Source of the DNA: an uncultured Collinsella sp.
Lineage (GTDB): Bacteria > Actinomycetota > Coriobacteriia > Coriobacteriales > Coriobacteriaceae
Reading direction: 5' to 3'
Assembly: GCA_900762325.1 (NCBI GenBank)
Contig: CAAFGG010000017.1
Coordinates: forward strand, 26,875 to 90,874
Length of the DNA: 64,000 nt
Position numbers and translations under genes: made by a program. The notes under the pieces are model-generated. The model was not told where the DNA came from. It did no database searches and worked only from the letters and a program-made list of their open reading frames with translations. This document shows, one piece after another, positions 40,198 through 49,105 of the stretch; within the stretch, counting starts at the first letter, position 1; each line of letters opens with the position of its first letter.

Positions 40198-42071
40198 GCG
40201 CGATCACCCATCAATACATTCTTGGCGTGGAGCGTGGGGCAGATCCCGCAGCCGGTGCACGACGTGCGGGTGCAGTCGGGAGTCGTGACACCCTCGAGTG
40301 AGCGACGGTACTCGCGCTCGAGGAAGCCGCGCGTGCAGCCGGGGCTCACGTGCTCCCACGGCAGGCGCCAGTCCAACTCGTAGGGCAGGTGCACGAGATC
40401 ATTGAGGTCAATGCCGTTTTTGGCAGCAGCCTCCTTCCAGTTATCGAGCGAGAAATGCTCTACCCAGGCGTCAAAGCGAGAGCCCGAACGCCAAGCATCG
40501 ATGATGACGGGCGTCATGTCACGACCGGCGCGGGAAAGCGCGGCCTCGATGAGCGAGGTCTCGGCATCGTGGTAATGCACGCGGACGGCACGGTTGCGAA
40601 CGCTCGTGATGAGCAGCTTCTGGCGACGCTTGACGTCGTCGTAGTCGAGCTGCGGGCACCACTGGAACGGCGTGGCAGCCTTGGGGATAAAGACCGAAAC
40701 CGAGATGGACACCGAGATCGAGCCGCGACGAGCCTTGGGCACCACGGAACGACCGAGCTCCAGCACGTGATCGGCCAGATTGGCGATGGCCACGATGTCC
40801 TCGTCGCGCTCGCCGGGAAGGCCCATCATAAAGTAGAGCTTCATGCGGTTCCAGCCGGCCTCGAAGGCCGCCTTGGCCGCACGGTCCAGGTCCTCTTCGG
40901 TCACGTTCTTGTTAATGATGTCGCGCATGCGCTGGCTGCCGGCCTCGGGCGCGAACGTCAGTCCGCCCTTCTTTTCGCCGGCGACCGACTCGGCCATATC
41001 CACGCCAAACGAATCCAGGCGCTGCGAGGGAATGGACACGCGAATGCCCGTATCTTCCAGACGGCGGTTCAGGCGACCGAGTACATCGCGGATGCAGGAG
41101 TGATCGGTGGTCGAAAGCGAGGTCAGCGACACCTCGTCATAGCCGGTCTTTTCCAGACCCTGAATCACCGACGAGACGATCTGGTCGGCCGAGCGCTCGC
41201 GCACCGGGCGATACGTCATGCCGGCCTGACAAAAACGACAGCCGCGGGCGCAGCCGCGCAGGATCTCGATAGACAGGCGGTCGTGAACCAGCTGCGCGTA
41301 GGGCACGCACGACTGCGACAGCGGATTCGTGGCGCCGAAATCCTCGACGACGCGCTTGTAGACCACGGTCGGCGCATCCTTGCCTTCACGCGGCACAGTG
41401 TAGCCATGCGGCGAGCAGGGCTCGTCGTGACGAACCTCATAGAGCGACGGCACGTAGTTGCCACCAATGGATGCGAGCTGCTCGACAATCTGCGCGCGTG
41501 GGACCCCTTCGTCACGCAGGCGGCGATGCAGCTGGCAGGTCTCGAGCAGCGATTCCTCGCCCTCACCGATGAGGATAACATCGAAGAAGGCCGCGTACGG
41601 CTCGGGGTTGTACACCGAGGGGCCGCCGGCGATGATGATAGGGTCGTCTTCGCCTCGGTCGGCCGCTAACAGCGGAATGCCGGCGAGGTCAAGTGCCTCG
41701 AGGAAGTTCGTCACCGCCATCTCGTGCGGCACATGCAGACCGACGATATCAAACGAAGCGACCGGCGCTGCACCCTCGAGCGAGAGCAGCGGAATGCCTG
41801 CCTCGCGCATGGCGTCACCCATATCGGGCCACGGCACATAGCCACGCTCGCAGGAGATGCCCTCGGCCTGGTTAAGGATGTTGTAGAGGATGGCGATACC
41901 CTGGTTGGGCAGACCAACCTCGTACACATCCGGGTAGATCAGGCAGCAACGGTAGTCGGCATCGGCCTTGGAAAGCGTGCCCCACTCGTGATCGATATAG
42001 CGACTCGGCTTCTCGACCTTGGCGAGCAACGGCTCAATTAAATGAAAACAATCTTGGTACGGAACGCGCAA
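40194..42071 (-). CDS. TIGR03960-family radical SAM protein (B12-binding-like N-terminus)
   Basis: 625 aa. N-terminal Rossmann/B12-binding-like region (ADYRCCLIYPDVYEVGLPN to FFDVILIGEGE), radical SAM cluster Cys in GCARGCRFCQAG near residue 285, then SPOR-type TIM barrel (LTFAPEAGSQRMRDIIN). The C-terminus adds five Cys in CTRTSCTGCGICPTL, a likely second Fe-S cluster. Substrate unknown. TTG start with AGGGG upstream, within an operon headed by the DUF697 protein and rodA. The His needed for base-on cobalamin is not evident. Confidence 0.88.
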   Translation of the reverse strand: MRVPYQDCFHLIEPLLAKVEKPSRYIDHEWGTLSKADADYRCCLIYPDVYEVGLPNQGIAILYNILNQAEGISCERGYVPWPDMGDAMREAGIPLLSLEGAAPVASFDIVGLHVPHEMAVTNFLEALDLAGIPLLAADRGEDDPIIIAGGPSVYNPEPYAAFFDVILIGEGEESLLETCQLHRRLRDEGVPRAQIVEQLASIGGNYVPSLYEVRHDEPCSPHGYTVPREGKDAPTVVYKRVVEDFGATNPLSQSCVPYAQLVHDRLSIEILRGCARGCRFCQAGMTYRPVRERSADQIVSSVIQGLEKTGYDEVSLTSLSTTDHSCIRDVLGRLNRRLEDTGIRVSIPSQRLDSFGVDMAESVAGEKKGGLTFAPEAGSQRMRDIINKNVTEEDLDRAAKAAFEAGWNRMKLYFMMGLPGERDEDIVAIANLADHVLELGRSVVPKARRGSISVSISVSVFIPKAATPFQWCPQLDYDDVKRRQKLLITSVRNRAVRVHYHDAETSLIEAALSRAGRDMTPVIIDAWRSGSRFDAWVEHFSLDNWKEAAAKNGIDLNDLVHLPYELDWRLPWEHVSPGCTRGFLEREYRRSLEGVTTPDCTRTSCTGCGICPTLHAKNVLMGDRA

Positions 42072-42081
42072 CGGAAAACCC

Positions 42082-43011
42082 CTAAGCAGCGAGATCTGAT
42101 GCGTCCTGATAGGACGCCATAGGACGGGTAGCGCCCGCGACCGTGGTCACCAGATCGCGAACGCGGGAGAACGTGGCAGTGACCACCTCGTTGGCACGGC
42201 TGTAGTCGACATCGCGCTCGTAGAGCGAAACAAGCGCACGGCCCATGCCATAGGTGCCCGCGGCAGCAGTGAGCGCCTTGACGGCAAACCCAATATGCGG
42301 CGTCTGCTTGACGAGCGCGCGGGTGACCGCGCGGATCACAAGACCGCCGGCAAGCACGCCCGCGACCTCGTAGCCGCGCTCAGGCTTAATGCCGCGTCCA
42401 AAGACGGCAGCGAGCTCAAAGAGCATGCCCACCTGCGCCAGGGCCATAACGGGATAATCGGCGCCCGGCAAAAACACCAGCGCACCGGTCGCCATATTGG
42501 TAAGCGCGCACGAGGTGATGATGCGGTTGGCCGCGGCGATACGCATAAAGGCAAAGTTCGCCGCAAAAGCCGTTTCCTTGTCGGTGCGATCGAGAATCCA
42601 GCGGGCAAGCGTCTCGAGCAGATACGTCTTATCGGTTGCCGCTACCACGCCGAGCATGGGCGTGGACTCCTCGATAAACGGCACCTCCACAGCAGACTCG
42701 GCGAGCACGCACACGGGCGCGCCGGCGATCACGAGCTCCTGCACGGCACTCTCCAAGCGGTCGGAACCACACGAGAGCACCAACACCACATCGGTATCGG
42801 TCTTTGGAGCAATTCGCTCCTCCCCCAGACGCTCGACGCGCACAATGCCCGAGGTCGTCTGCGGCACAAAGGCGTCACGCACCGTCTCGGCCAGAAAGCG
42901 CGAGGCGGACGAATCCAGATAGACCGAGACGCGCACCGGCGTATCGGATTCCTTCTTAACGGACGCGCCCATCTTAAAAGCGCGGGTCAGCTTATCTACG
43001 GGAATTTTCAT
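42082..43011 (-). CDS. DUF697-like membrane protein of unknown function
   Basis: 309 aa, not recognised with certainty. Residues 40-140 form an alternating hydrophobic/charged alpha-beta region (VVLVLSCGSDRLESAV, APVCVLAESAVEVPFI) without a P-loop, like a GTPase fold that has lost its nucleotide site. Residues 160-270 resemble DUF697: ANFAFMRIAAANRIITSCA, then hydrophobic MATGALVFLPGADYPVMALA and a second helix VAGVLAGGLVIRAVTRAL. DUF697 domains are usually attached to GTPases of the YcjF/Era-like type. ATG with GGAGGGG; 18 bases after rodA, so it belongs to the shape operon. Confidence 0.6.
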   Translation of the reverse strand: MKIPVDKLTRAFKMGASVKKESDTPVRVSVYLDSSASRFLAETVRDAFVPQTTSGIVRVERLGEERIAPKTDTDVVLVLSCGSDRLESAVQELVIAGAPVCVLAESAVEVPFIEESTPMLGVVAATDKTYLLETLARWILDRTDKETAFAANFAFMRIAAANRIITSCALTNMATGALVFLPGADYPVMALAQVGMLFELAAVFGRGIKPERGYEVAGVLAGGLVIRAVTRALVKQTPHIGFAVKALTAAAGTYGMGRALVSLYERDVDYSRANEVVTATFSRVRDLVTTVAGATRPMASYQDASDLAA

Positions 43012-43029
43012 GGCAAACCCCTCCAGCGG

Positions 43030-44256
43030 TTACGCGGCGCCCGAACGATGCCGCCATATGGATTGTACGATACCCACCGTCAGCAGCTGAATCATCATCG
43101 AAGACGAACCGAAGCTAATAAATGGGAGCGGAATACCGGTAATCGGCATCATGCCGATGCACATGCCGATATTTTCGAAGGTCTGGAACGCCCACATGCC
43201 AACGATGCCCACACACGAAAGACGCAAAAACAGCGACTCACACTTAAAGGCCACGCGAATCGTCGAGAAGATGAGCAGCACGTACAAGCACAGCAGCAAA
43301 AAGGAGCCGCAGAAGCCAAAGGTCTCGGACAGGAAGGCGAAGACGAAGTCGGTGTGGAACTCAGGCAGAAAGCCGCCGGCCGACTGCGTCGCATGGCCCA
43401 AACCCTTACCAAAGAAGCCGCCCGATCCAACGGCGATCAACGACTGCTGCAGATTGTACGCATCGTCCGAATCGGCATTATCGGGGTCGATAAAGACCGT
43501 CAGACGGTTCATCTGATACTGCTTGATGAGCACATCGTGGCCGAGCAACGAATCAAAGACCGAATCGAGCGCCAGGACGAGGGCCACCAGGCCCACGAGC
43601 AGGGCCAGGGTCGACAGCACCCATTCGCGGCGTGCGCCGCTCATACAAATGACGATGGCGCCCGAAACCAACACAACCAGGCCCGAGCCCAGGTCGCCCA
43701 TGGCAACGACGGCCAAAAACGGAATGGACAGCATGCCGCAGAGCTTGACGTAGTCGCGAACGGTATCGATGCGACCGTTATACTGCGAGCCAAGCGTAGC
43801 AATAAAGAAGATGGTGATGAGCTTGGCAAGCTCAACCGGCTGGAACGTCAAACCGATACCGGGAATCTTGATCCAGCCCGTCATGCCCAGACCGCCCGTA
43901 TAGGACAGGCCCGGAATCTTGGGCGAGAAGATCACGATCAGGTCGATGACGAGCAACGCCGTCGAGAAATTGGAAATACCGCGCAGATCGGTACGCCAGA
44001 CCAGCACCGCCAGCACCGCTCCGATGCCAATTCCCAGCAGATGGCGTGAGAACGAGGCATCGGCCTTAAACTGCGAAGCCGACCAGATGATGATGGCACC
44101 GTAGGCAACGAGCGCCACAGTAGCCACGAGCACACCGATATGCACCTTTTGGCGAAACGTGCCGCGCGAGGCCGAAAGTTGCTTGTTGACGCGGTCCAGG
44201 CTGCTGCGAGAGCCGGTCTTGGTTGAACGGAACAGATCCGCCGGAGAAAAATCCAT
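43030..44256 (-). CDS. rodA: Peptidoglycan glycosyltransferase RodA (SEDS)
   Basis: 408 aa with about ten membrane helices. IPGIGLTFQPVELAKLITIF carries the SEDS Q-P-x-E-x-x-K pattern, and the extracellular loop holds the conserved Asp region; the C-terminus PITGIPLPFISFGSSSMM is the FtsW/RodA signature. Polymerises lipid II for side-wall growth together with the transpeptidase encoded next to it. A soluble Arg/Ser-rich N-terminal tail of about 45 residues precedes the first helix. ATG with GGAGG, ten bases after mrdA. Confidence 0.95.
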   Translation of the reverse strand: MDFSPADLFRSTKTGSRSSLDRVNKQLSASRGTFRQKVHIGVLVATVALVAYGAIIIWSASQFKADASFSRHLLGIGIGAVLAVLVWRTDLRGISNFSTALLVIDLIVIFSPKIPGLSYTGGLGMTGWIKIPGIGLTFQPVELAKLITIFFIATLGSQYNGRIDTVRDYVKLCGMLSIPFLAVVAMGDLGSGLVVLVSGAIVICMSGARREWVLSTLALLVGLVALVLALDSVFDSLLGHDVLIKQYQMNRLTVFIDPDNADSDDAYNLQQSLIAVGSGGFFGKGLGHATQSAGGFLPEFHTDFVFAFLSETFGFCGSFLLLCLYVLLIFSTIRVAFKCESLFLRLSCVGIVGMWAFQTFENIGMCIGMMPITGIPLPFISFGSSSMMIQLLTVGIVQSIWRHRSGAA

Positions 44257-44265
44257 CGCAACCTC

Positions 44266-46335
44266 CTATCGAACCGAAGAATCGCCCGAGGCCGAAGAGG
44301 TATCGGGCTCGTCATAAATCACGCCGAGCACGTCGCGCACGACATGCATCGCGGTATCTGAGCCGCCGCCGCCCTGCTCCAGGACAGTAGCGATGACATA
44401 CTTGGGATCATCGGCCGGTGCATAGGCGCAGAACCACGCATATTCGTCCTCACCGCTTTTCTCGCCCGTGCCCGACTTGCCGTATACCTGCGGCGTCAGA
44501 GTGCCAAAGTGAGCCGCCAGGGACGTCGATGCCGTGTAAATCACGTCGTGCATGCCGTTGCGAACTAGAGCCAAATCCGAATCGCTGTTGATCTTGGCCT
44601 CCAGGCGCTTCTTCTTGCCCTTGCCGTTGTACTTATAGGCATCACCGTCGCCATCGCGCGACACGGCAGACAAAAACACGTGAGGCACGTACTGTTTGCC
44701 GCCGTTGGCAAGACCCATATAGGCACACGCCATCTGCAGGGGCGTCACCAGGATGTCACCCTGGCCGATGGCAATGTTGGTCATATCGCCGGCATTCCAC
44801 TTGCGGTCCTCGGCAGAAGCGTCGGTGAAGTACGACTCTTTCCACTCGGCATCGGGAATACGGCCCGCGCCCTCACTCGGCAGATCGATACCGCAGGTCT
44901 TGCCTAGGCCCCAGCGACGAAAGACCTCCTGCAGGCCCTCGGGATGTTTCTCGTCATAAAAGAATGCCTTGCCCATGTCGTAGAAGACGGGGTCGCACGA
45001 GTTGGCGATACCCGACTGCAGCGTCATGGTGCCGTGGCCAGACGTCAGCCAGCAGCGCTTGCCCCAAGCCTTGCCCAGGCCCGTCCAATAGCCCGTGCAG
45101 TTGGTTGTCTGCGTTGAGGTGTAGGTTCCAAACTCAAGACCGGCCAGTGCCGAGAGCGGCTTGATGGTCGAAGCCGACATGTACTGTCCGCTAATGGCGC
45201 GGTTGAGCAGCGGGTGCGAACCCTTGTCATCATTGAGCTCGGTCCACACGTCATTTGAGACGCCGCCGATAAAGACGGACGGATCGAACTTGGGCTCGCT
45301 CGCCATGCCTAGGATCTCGCCATTGTTGGGATCGAGACACACCACAGCGCCGTTGCCGGCATTGCTGTAGCCAGTGGTCTTGGCAAGCTCGATAGCGCTC
45401 GCCAGTGCCGTCTCGCAGGCCTGTTGAATCTTAAGGTCGAGCGTGAGCTTAATGTCGGAGCCGGCCTTCGCGGGCACGGCGCCGGCCTGACCGGTCACAT
45501 TGCCCGAGGCATCGACCTTGACGGTCTGCTCGCCACGAATACCCTGCAGCAGGTTTTCGTAGTAGCTCTCAACGCCCGCCTGGCCCACGATATCGCCCGA
45601 CTGGTACGTAATCTTGCCAGCAGAAGCATCATCATCGCCAGAGGTTTTCTTATTCTGGGCCTCGAGCTGCTCGGAGGTAATGGTGCCGGTATAGCCCAAG
45701 ATATGGCATGCCGTCTCGCCATATGGATACTGGCGCTCGGTACGCTCGGCAATCTTGACGCCCGGGAACTCGCCGGCATGCTCCTGAATATAGGCAACCG
45801 TGGAACGACGGACGTCCGTCGCGATGGTATGCAGGCTCTGGGCGCCCTCTGTATTGTCCTGAATATTGCGAAGGACCGCCACGTAAGGCATTCCAAGCAC
45901 GTTGGCAAGATGACGAACCAGAACCTCATCCTCGGCAAGGTCGCGGTAGGCCACAACAGCAAGTGAGGGACGGTTCTGGACAAGCGCCACGCCATTGCGG
46001 TCGAGGATGCGGCCGCGCACAGCGGGTGTGGTAACGGTGCGAGTCTGATTACTATTGGCCTGCTTCTCGTAATAGTCCGACGAGACCATCTGCATGCCCC
46101 ACAGCTTGACGGCAAGCGCCGCAAACATCGCGCCTACACCCGTGGTGAGGATGGAAAAGCGGCCCTTAAAGGCGGTCGCCGCGGTATTGCCCTCGCCCTC
46201 GGTGGCGCGCGGGGCCGTTCCATGCTGCGTATCGTAGGTAAAACGGGAATCGCCACGACGCATGATGACCAGCGCGACCACGATGGCCACAACCAGCACG
46301 ATACCGGCGATAATAACCGTCAACTGGGAAGACAT
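44266..46335 (-). CDS. mrdA: Penicillin-binding protein 2 (transpeptidase)
   Basis: 689 aa. An extra N-terminal hydrophobic helix (VIIAGIVLVVAIVVALVI) precedes the usual membrane anchor near residue 65. Pedestal domain with RGRILDRNGV, then the transpeptidase domain with SASTIKPL (SxxK), IANSCDPVF (SxN-equivalent SCD) and KSGTGE (KTG-like). Cross-links peptidoglycan with RodA in elongation. Two N-terminal membrane segments instead of one is unusual. ATG with GGGGAGG. Gene order mreBCD-mrdA-rodA is complete. Confidence 0.94.
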   Translation of the reverse strand: MSSQLTVIIAGIVLVVAIVVALVIMRRGDSRFTYDTQHGTAPRATEGEGNTAATAFKGRFSILTTGVGAMFAALAVKLWGMQMVSSDYYEKQANSNQTRTVTTPAVRGRILDRNGVALVQNRPSLAVVAYRDLAEDEVLVRHLANVLGMPYVAVLRNIQDNTEGAQSLHTIATDVRRSTVAYIQEHAGEFPGVKIAERTERQYPYGETACHILGYTGTITSEQLEAQNKKTSGDDDASAGKITYQSGDIVGQAGVESYYENLLQGIRGEQTVKVDASGNVTGQAGAVPAKAGSDIKLTLDLKIQQACETALASAIELAKTTGYSNAGNGAVVCLDPNNGEILGMASEPKFDPSVFIGGVSNDVWTELNDDKGSHPLLNRAISGQYMSASTIKPLSALAGLEFGTYTSTQTTNCTGYWTGLGKAWGKRCWLTSGHGTMTLQSGIANSCDPVFYDMGKAFFYDEKHPEGLQEVFRRWGLGKTCGIDLPSEGAGRIPDAEWKESYFTDASAEDRKWNAGDMTNIAIGQGDILVTPLQMACAYMGLANGGKQYVPHVFLSAVSRDGDGDAYKYNGKGKKKRLEAKINSDSDLALVRNGMHDVIYTASTSLAAHFGTLTPQVYGKSGTGEKSGEDEYAWFCAYAPADDPKYVIATVLEQGGGGSDTAMHVVRDVLGVIYDEPDTSSASGDSSVR

Positions 46336-46348
46336 CTACGGGCCTCCC

Positions 46349-46915
46349 CTATTTGAGCTTGCGGGTCTTGGGCTTAAAGCGCATACCCGTCTGGCGTCCG
46401 CCACGTGCGGAGAATCCATAGCCGGACTGCGGCACGACACCGGACATCAAAAACGGAATGGCAACCAGACCCGTCAGGATCGAAGACGGCAGCGCATGGC
46501 CGAAGATCGCCACGACAAAGCTCGTCTCCAAACCCATAAACAGCAAGATGATGCTGTAAATCACATTAATGACGAGCGCGAAGGCGCCCACAGTGATGCC
46601 GCGCGCACTCGGGGTACCGCCCGTCTGACCGACGGCGCTGTGCACCAGGGCAAAAGAACCCACGGTCAGCAGGAGCGACATAACGCCCACCGGCACGGCA
46701 GCGGACAGGTCATAGAACAAGCCGCTGCAAAAACCGCACACGACGGCACGGGTCGGGTCGCCCGAGAACACGCTTAGGCACACCAGGATAATCATGAAGT
46801 TGACGCGACCGCCCGCAATGGAGATCTGCGGCGCTAGGCCTGCCTGCAGCAGCACGCACACAATTGCGGCAATCACAAACGTGCGGGAGCTCATCCCCTG
46901 CTCGTGTAGATCCAT
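46349..46915 (-). CDS. mreD: Rod shape-determining protein MreD
   Basis: 188 aa, almost wholly hydrophobic with five to six helices. VNFMIILVCLSVFSGDPTRAVVCGFCSGLFYDL matches the MreD pattern around its conserved G-x-x-x-G-x-x-x-D/L stretch (split here into short motifs SGDPTR and GLFYDL). ATG at 46915 has AGGGGG at eight bases; the ATG two codons earlier is too close to it. Five bases separate it from mreC. Confidence 0.9.
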   Translation of the reverse strand: MDLHEQGMSSRTFVIAAIVCVLLQAGLAPQISIAGGRVNFMIILVCLSVFSGDPTRAVVCGFCSGLFYDLSAAVPVGVMSLLLTVGSFALVHSAVGQTGGTPSARGITVGAFALVINVIYSIILLFMGLETSFVVAIFGHALPSSILTGLVAIPFLMSGVVPQSGYGFSARGGRQTGMRFKPKTRKLK

Positions 46916-46926
46916 GGACATGCCCC

Positions 46927-47925
46927 CTATTCGCTCGAGCCGGAATCGGTCGTCTCGGACGTGTCGGAACTGTCATCCGAACTCTCGTCCTTCGTCTTGG
47001 TCGCAGCATCGCGCGACGTTCCCTGCGGCGTGCTGTTGGCCGTGCTCACGTCCTCATCCGAGGCCGACTGTTCGTCGGTCAGCGAGGTAATGACCAGCAC
47101 TTCCTCGTTGTTCTCGGCCGTGGTCTGAGCGCGCACCACAATGGTGTAGTACACGTCGTTTGCCGATTTCTCAACCGACGAGACGGTGCCAAGCGGAAGG
47201 CCCTTGGGGAACACGCCACCGATGCCCGAGGTCACGATGATGTCGCCAACCTTAACGTCGGAGTCGACGCTCACGTACTCAAGATGCAGCGTGCCGTCAG
47301 CCTGACCCTGCAGCATGCCCTGGGCGCGCGTGTCCTGCACCATAGCGGACACGCCGGAGTTCTCGTCGCCAATCAGGCGCACGGTTGACGTTTTGGCCGA
47401 AACCTCGATGATCTGGCCGATAACACCGGCCGAACTCGTCACAGGCATGTTGATGGTAAGCCCGTCGGCAGAACCCTTGTCGATGGTGACGGTCGAGGTC
47501 CAAGCATCGCCCGAGGCACCAACGATACGAGCTGCGGTCGATTTGAGGTTATAGGTCGACTGCAGGCCGACCAGCCCTTCCAGACGCTCGGCGGTCTTTT
47601 GAGCCTCGGAGAGTTCAGCAACCTTAGAGGTCAGCTCCTCATTTTGCTTCTTGAGCTCGTCGAGCGTGTCCTGCGACGCCGTAAGGTTAGAGAACACGTT
47701 GCCGATCGCATTGAAGGGAGCCGCCACAGCCGAGCCCACAAAGCGCACCGGCGAGGTAATCGTCGTCACGCCCGAACGCACGGCATGAATCGGCCCGGCC
47801 TCACCCTCACGAATATAAAATGTGAGCAGCAACACCGAAATCAGGCTGAAAACAATCAACGGGCGCATACCCGTTGATTGTCGCTTGGTATTCAGATTTG
47901 TGGAGAAACCCGAAGATCGTGCCAA
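46927..47925 (-). CDS. mreC: Rod shape-determining protein MreC
   Basis: 332 aa. One N-terminal membrane helix (PLIVFSLISVLLLTFYI), a coiled coil (LDELKKQNEELTSKVAELSEAQ), then the two beta-barrel periplasmic-type domains with VGASGDAWTSTVTIDKG and the GGVFPKGLPLG motif. The tail is Ser/Asp/Thr-rich, about 45 residues of low complexity. Links MreB filaments to the cell-wall enzymes. TTG start with AAGGTGG seven bases upstream. 21 bases after mreB. Confidence 0.94.
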   Translation of the reverse strand: MARSSGFSTNLNTKRQSTGMRPLIVFSLISVLLLTFYIREGEAGPIHAVRSGVTTITSPVRFVGSAVAAPFNAIGNVFSNLTASQDTLDELKKQNEELTSKVAELSEAQKTAERLEGLVGLQSTYNLKSTAARIVGASGDAWTSTVTIDKGSADGLTINMPVTSSAGVIGQIIEVSAKTSTVRLIGDENSGVSAMVQDTRAQGMLQGQADGTLHLEYVSVDSDVKVGDIIVTSGIGGVFPKGLPLGTVSSVEKSANDVYYTIVVRAQTTAENNEEVLVITSLTDEQSASDEDVSTANSTPQGTSRDAATKTKDESSDDSSDTSETTDSGSSE

Positions 47926-47946
47926 ATGGAATCCACCTTTTGGAAA

Positions 47947-48990
47947 TTAAGCATTGGTCTGGACGAAGCCGCCATCAAACGCATTGGCCTCGAGCACGCG
48001 GGCACAGCCGTTAACGACGTTATCGAGCGCCGTGGGGCTGACGTTGACCGAAACGCCGGTCTCATCGCGCAGGCGCACGTCGAGACCGCGTAGCAGAGCG
48101 CCACCACCGGTCAGCAAAATGCCGTAGTACATAAGGTCCGAGGCAAGATCGGGCGGCGTAGCGTCGAGCGCGTCCTTGACGGCCTTGGCCATCTCGTCGA
48201 GCGGCTTGTTGAGTGCGCGACGAATCTCCTCGCTCTCGATGCGTACGGTCTTGGGCAGACCGGTGATCACGTCGCGGCCGTTGACCTCGACGTCGAGCTC
48301 GTCCTTGAGCGGCACGGCGGAGCCGACCTTGATCTTGATGTCCTCGGCCGTACGCTCGCCGATGGCAAGGTTGTAGGCATCACGAACGTGCGTGAGGATG
48401 GCCTGATCGAACTCGTCGCCGGCAATACGAATGGACTGCGAGACGACGATGCCGCCCATAGCGATAACGGCAACCTCGGTGGTACCGCCACCGATGTCGA
48501 TGACCATGGAGCCGGTGGGCTCCTCGACGGGCAGGTCGGCGCCGATAGCGGCGGCCATAGGCTCTTCGATCAGATAGGCCTGGCGGGCACCGGCCTGGAT
48601 CGTGGCCTCAAAGACAGCACGCTTCTCGACCGACGTGACGCCGGAGGGAACGCAGACGACAACACGCGGACGCGGAGTCCACGGATAGCGCTTCTCGGAC
48701 GCCTTGTCGATAAAGTAGCGGAGCATGGCCTCGGTAACATCGAAGTCGGCGATGACGCCGTCCTTAAGGGGACGAACGGCCACGATGTTGCCGGGCGTAC
48801 GGCCGAGCATGCGCTTTGCCTCGATACCGACCGCCAGGATGCGCTCGTCGTTCTTGTCGATGGCGACAACAGAGGGCTCGCGAATGACGATACCCTTGCC
48901 GCGCACGGAGACAAGCGTATTGGCGGTGCCGAGGTCGATGGCAAGATCGCCCGCATAGCTACCGAAGAACATATCCATCAAAGAAAACAA
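47947..48990 (-). CDS. mreB: Actin-like rod shape protein MreB
   Basis: 347 aa. Actin fold: AIDLGTANTLVSVRG (phosphate 1), VPSGVTSVEKRAV, DIGGGTTEVAVIAMGGIV (phosphate 2) and LTGGGALLRGLD (adenosine). Polymerises under the membrane and guides wall synthesis. TTG start with AGGAG five bases before; the ATG four codons later has no suitable site. First gene of the shape operon; it starts about 60 bases from the terminator of the TPR gene. Confidence 0.96.
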   Translation of the reverse strand: MFSLMDMFFGSYAGDLAIDLGTANTLVSVRGKGIVIREPSVVAIDKNDERILAVGIEAKRMLGRTPGNIVAVRPLKDGVIADFDVTEAMLRYFIDKASEKRYPWTPRPRVVVCVPSGVTSVEKRAVFEATIQAGARQAYLIEEPMAAAIGADLPVEEPTGSMVIDIGGGTTEVAVIAMGGIVVSQSIRIAGDEFDQAILTHVRDAYNLAIGERTAEDIKIKVGSAVPLKDELDVEVNGRDVITGLPKTVRIESEEIRRALNKPLDEMAKAVKDALDATPPDLASDLMYYGILLTGGGALLRGLDVRLRDETGVSVNVSPTALDNVVNGCARVLEANAFDGGFVQTNA

Positions 48991-49050
48991 CGCAACTCCT
49001 GATGTGTTGGATGATTGCTGGAAAACTACTAGCTCATGATACTAGCGCAA

Positions 49051-49083
49051 GCCCGGCACCTCACTTGCGGTGAAGCACCGGGC
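49051..49083 (-). terminator. Hairpin between the TPR gene and mreB
   Basis: GCCCGGTGCTTCAC / GTGAGGTGCCGGGC, a 14-bp stem with one to two mismatches and a 5-base loop. Minus-strand T-run is poor (TTGCGCT), so termination may be leaky into mreB. Confidence 0.6.
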
Positions 49084-49105
49084 AAAGCTAAATCCCATAA
49101 GGTCA

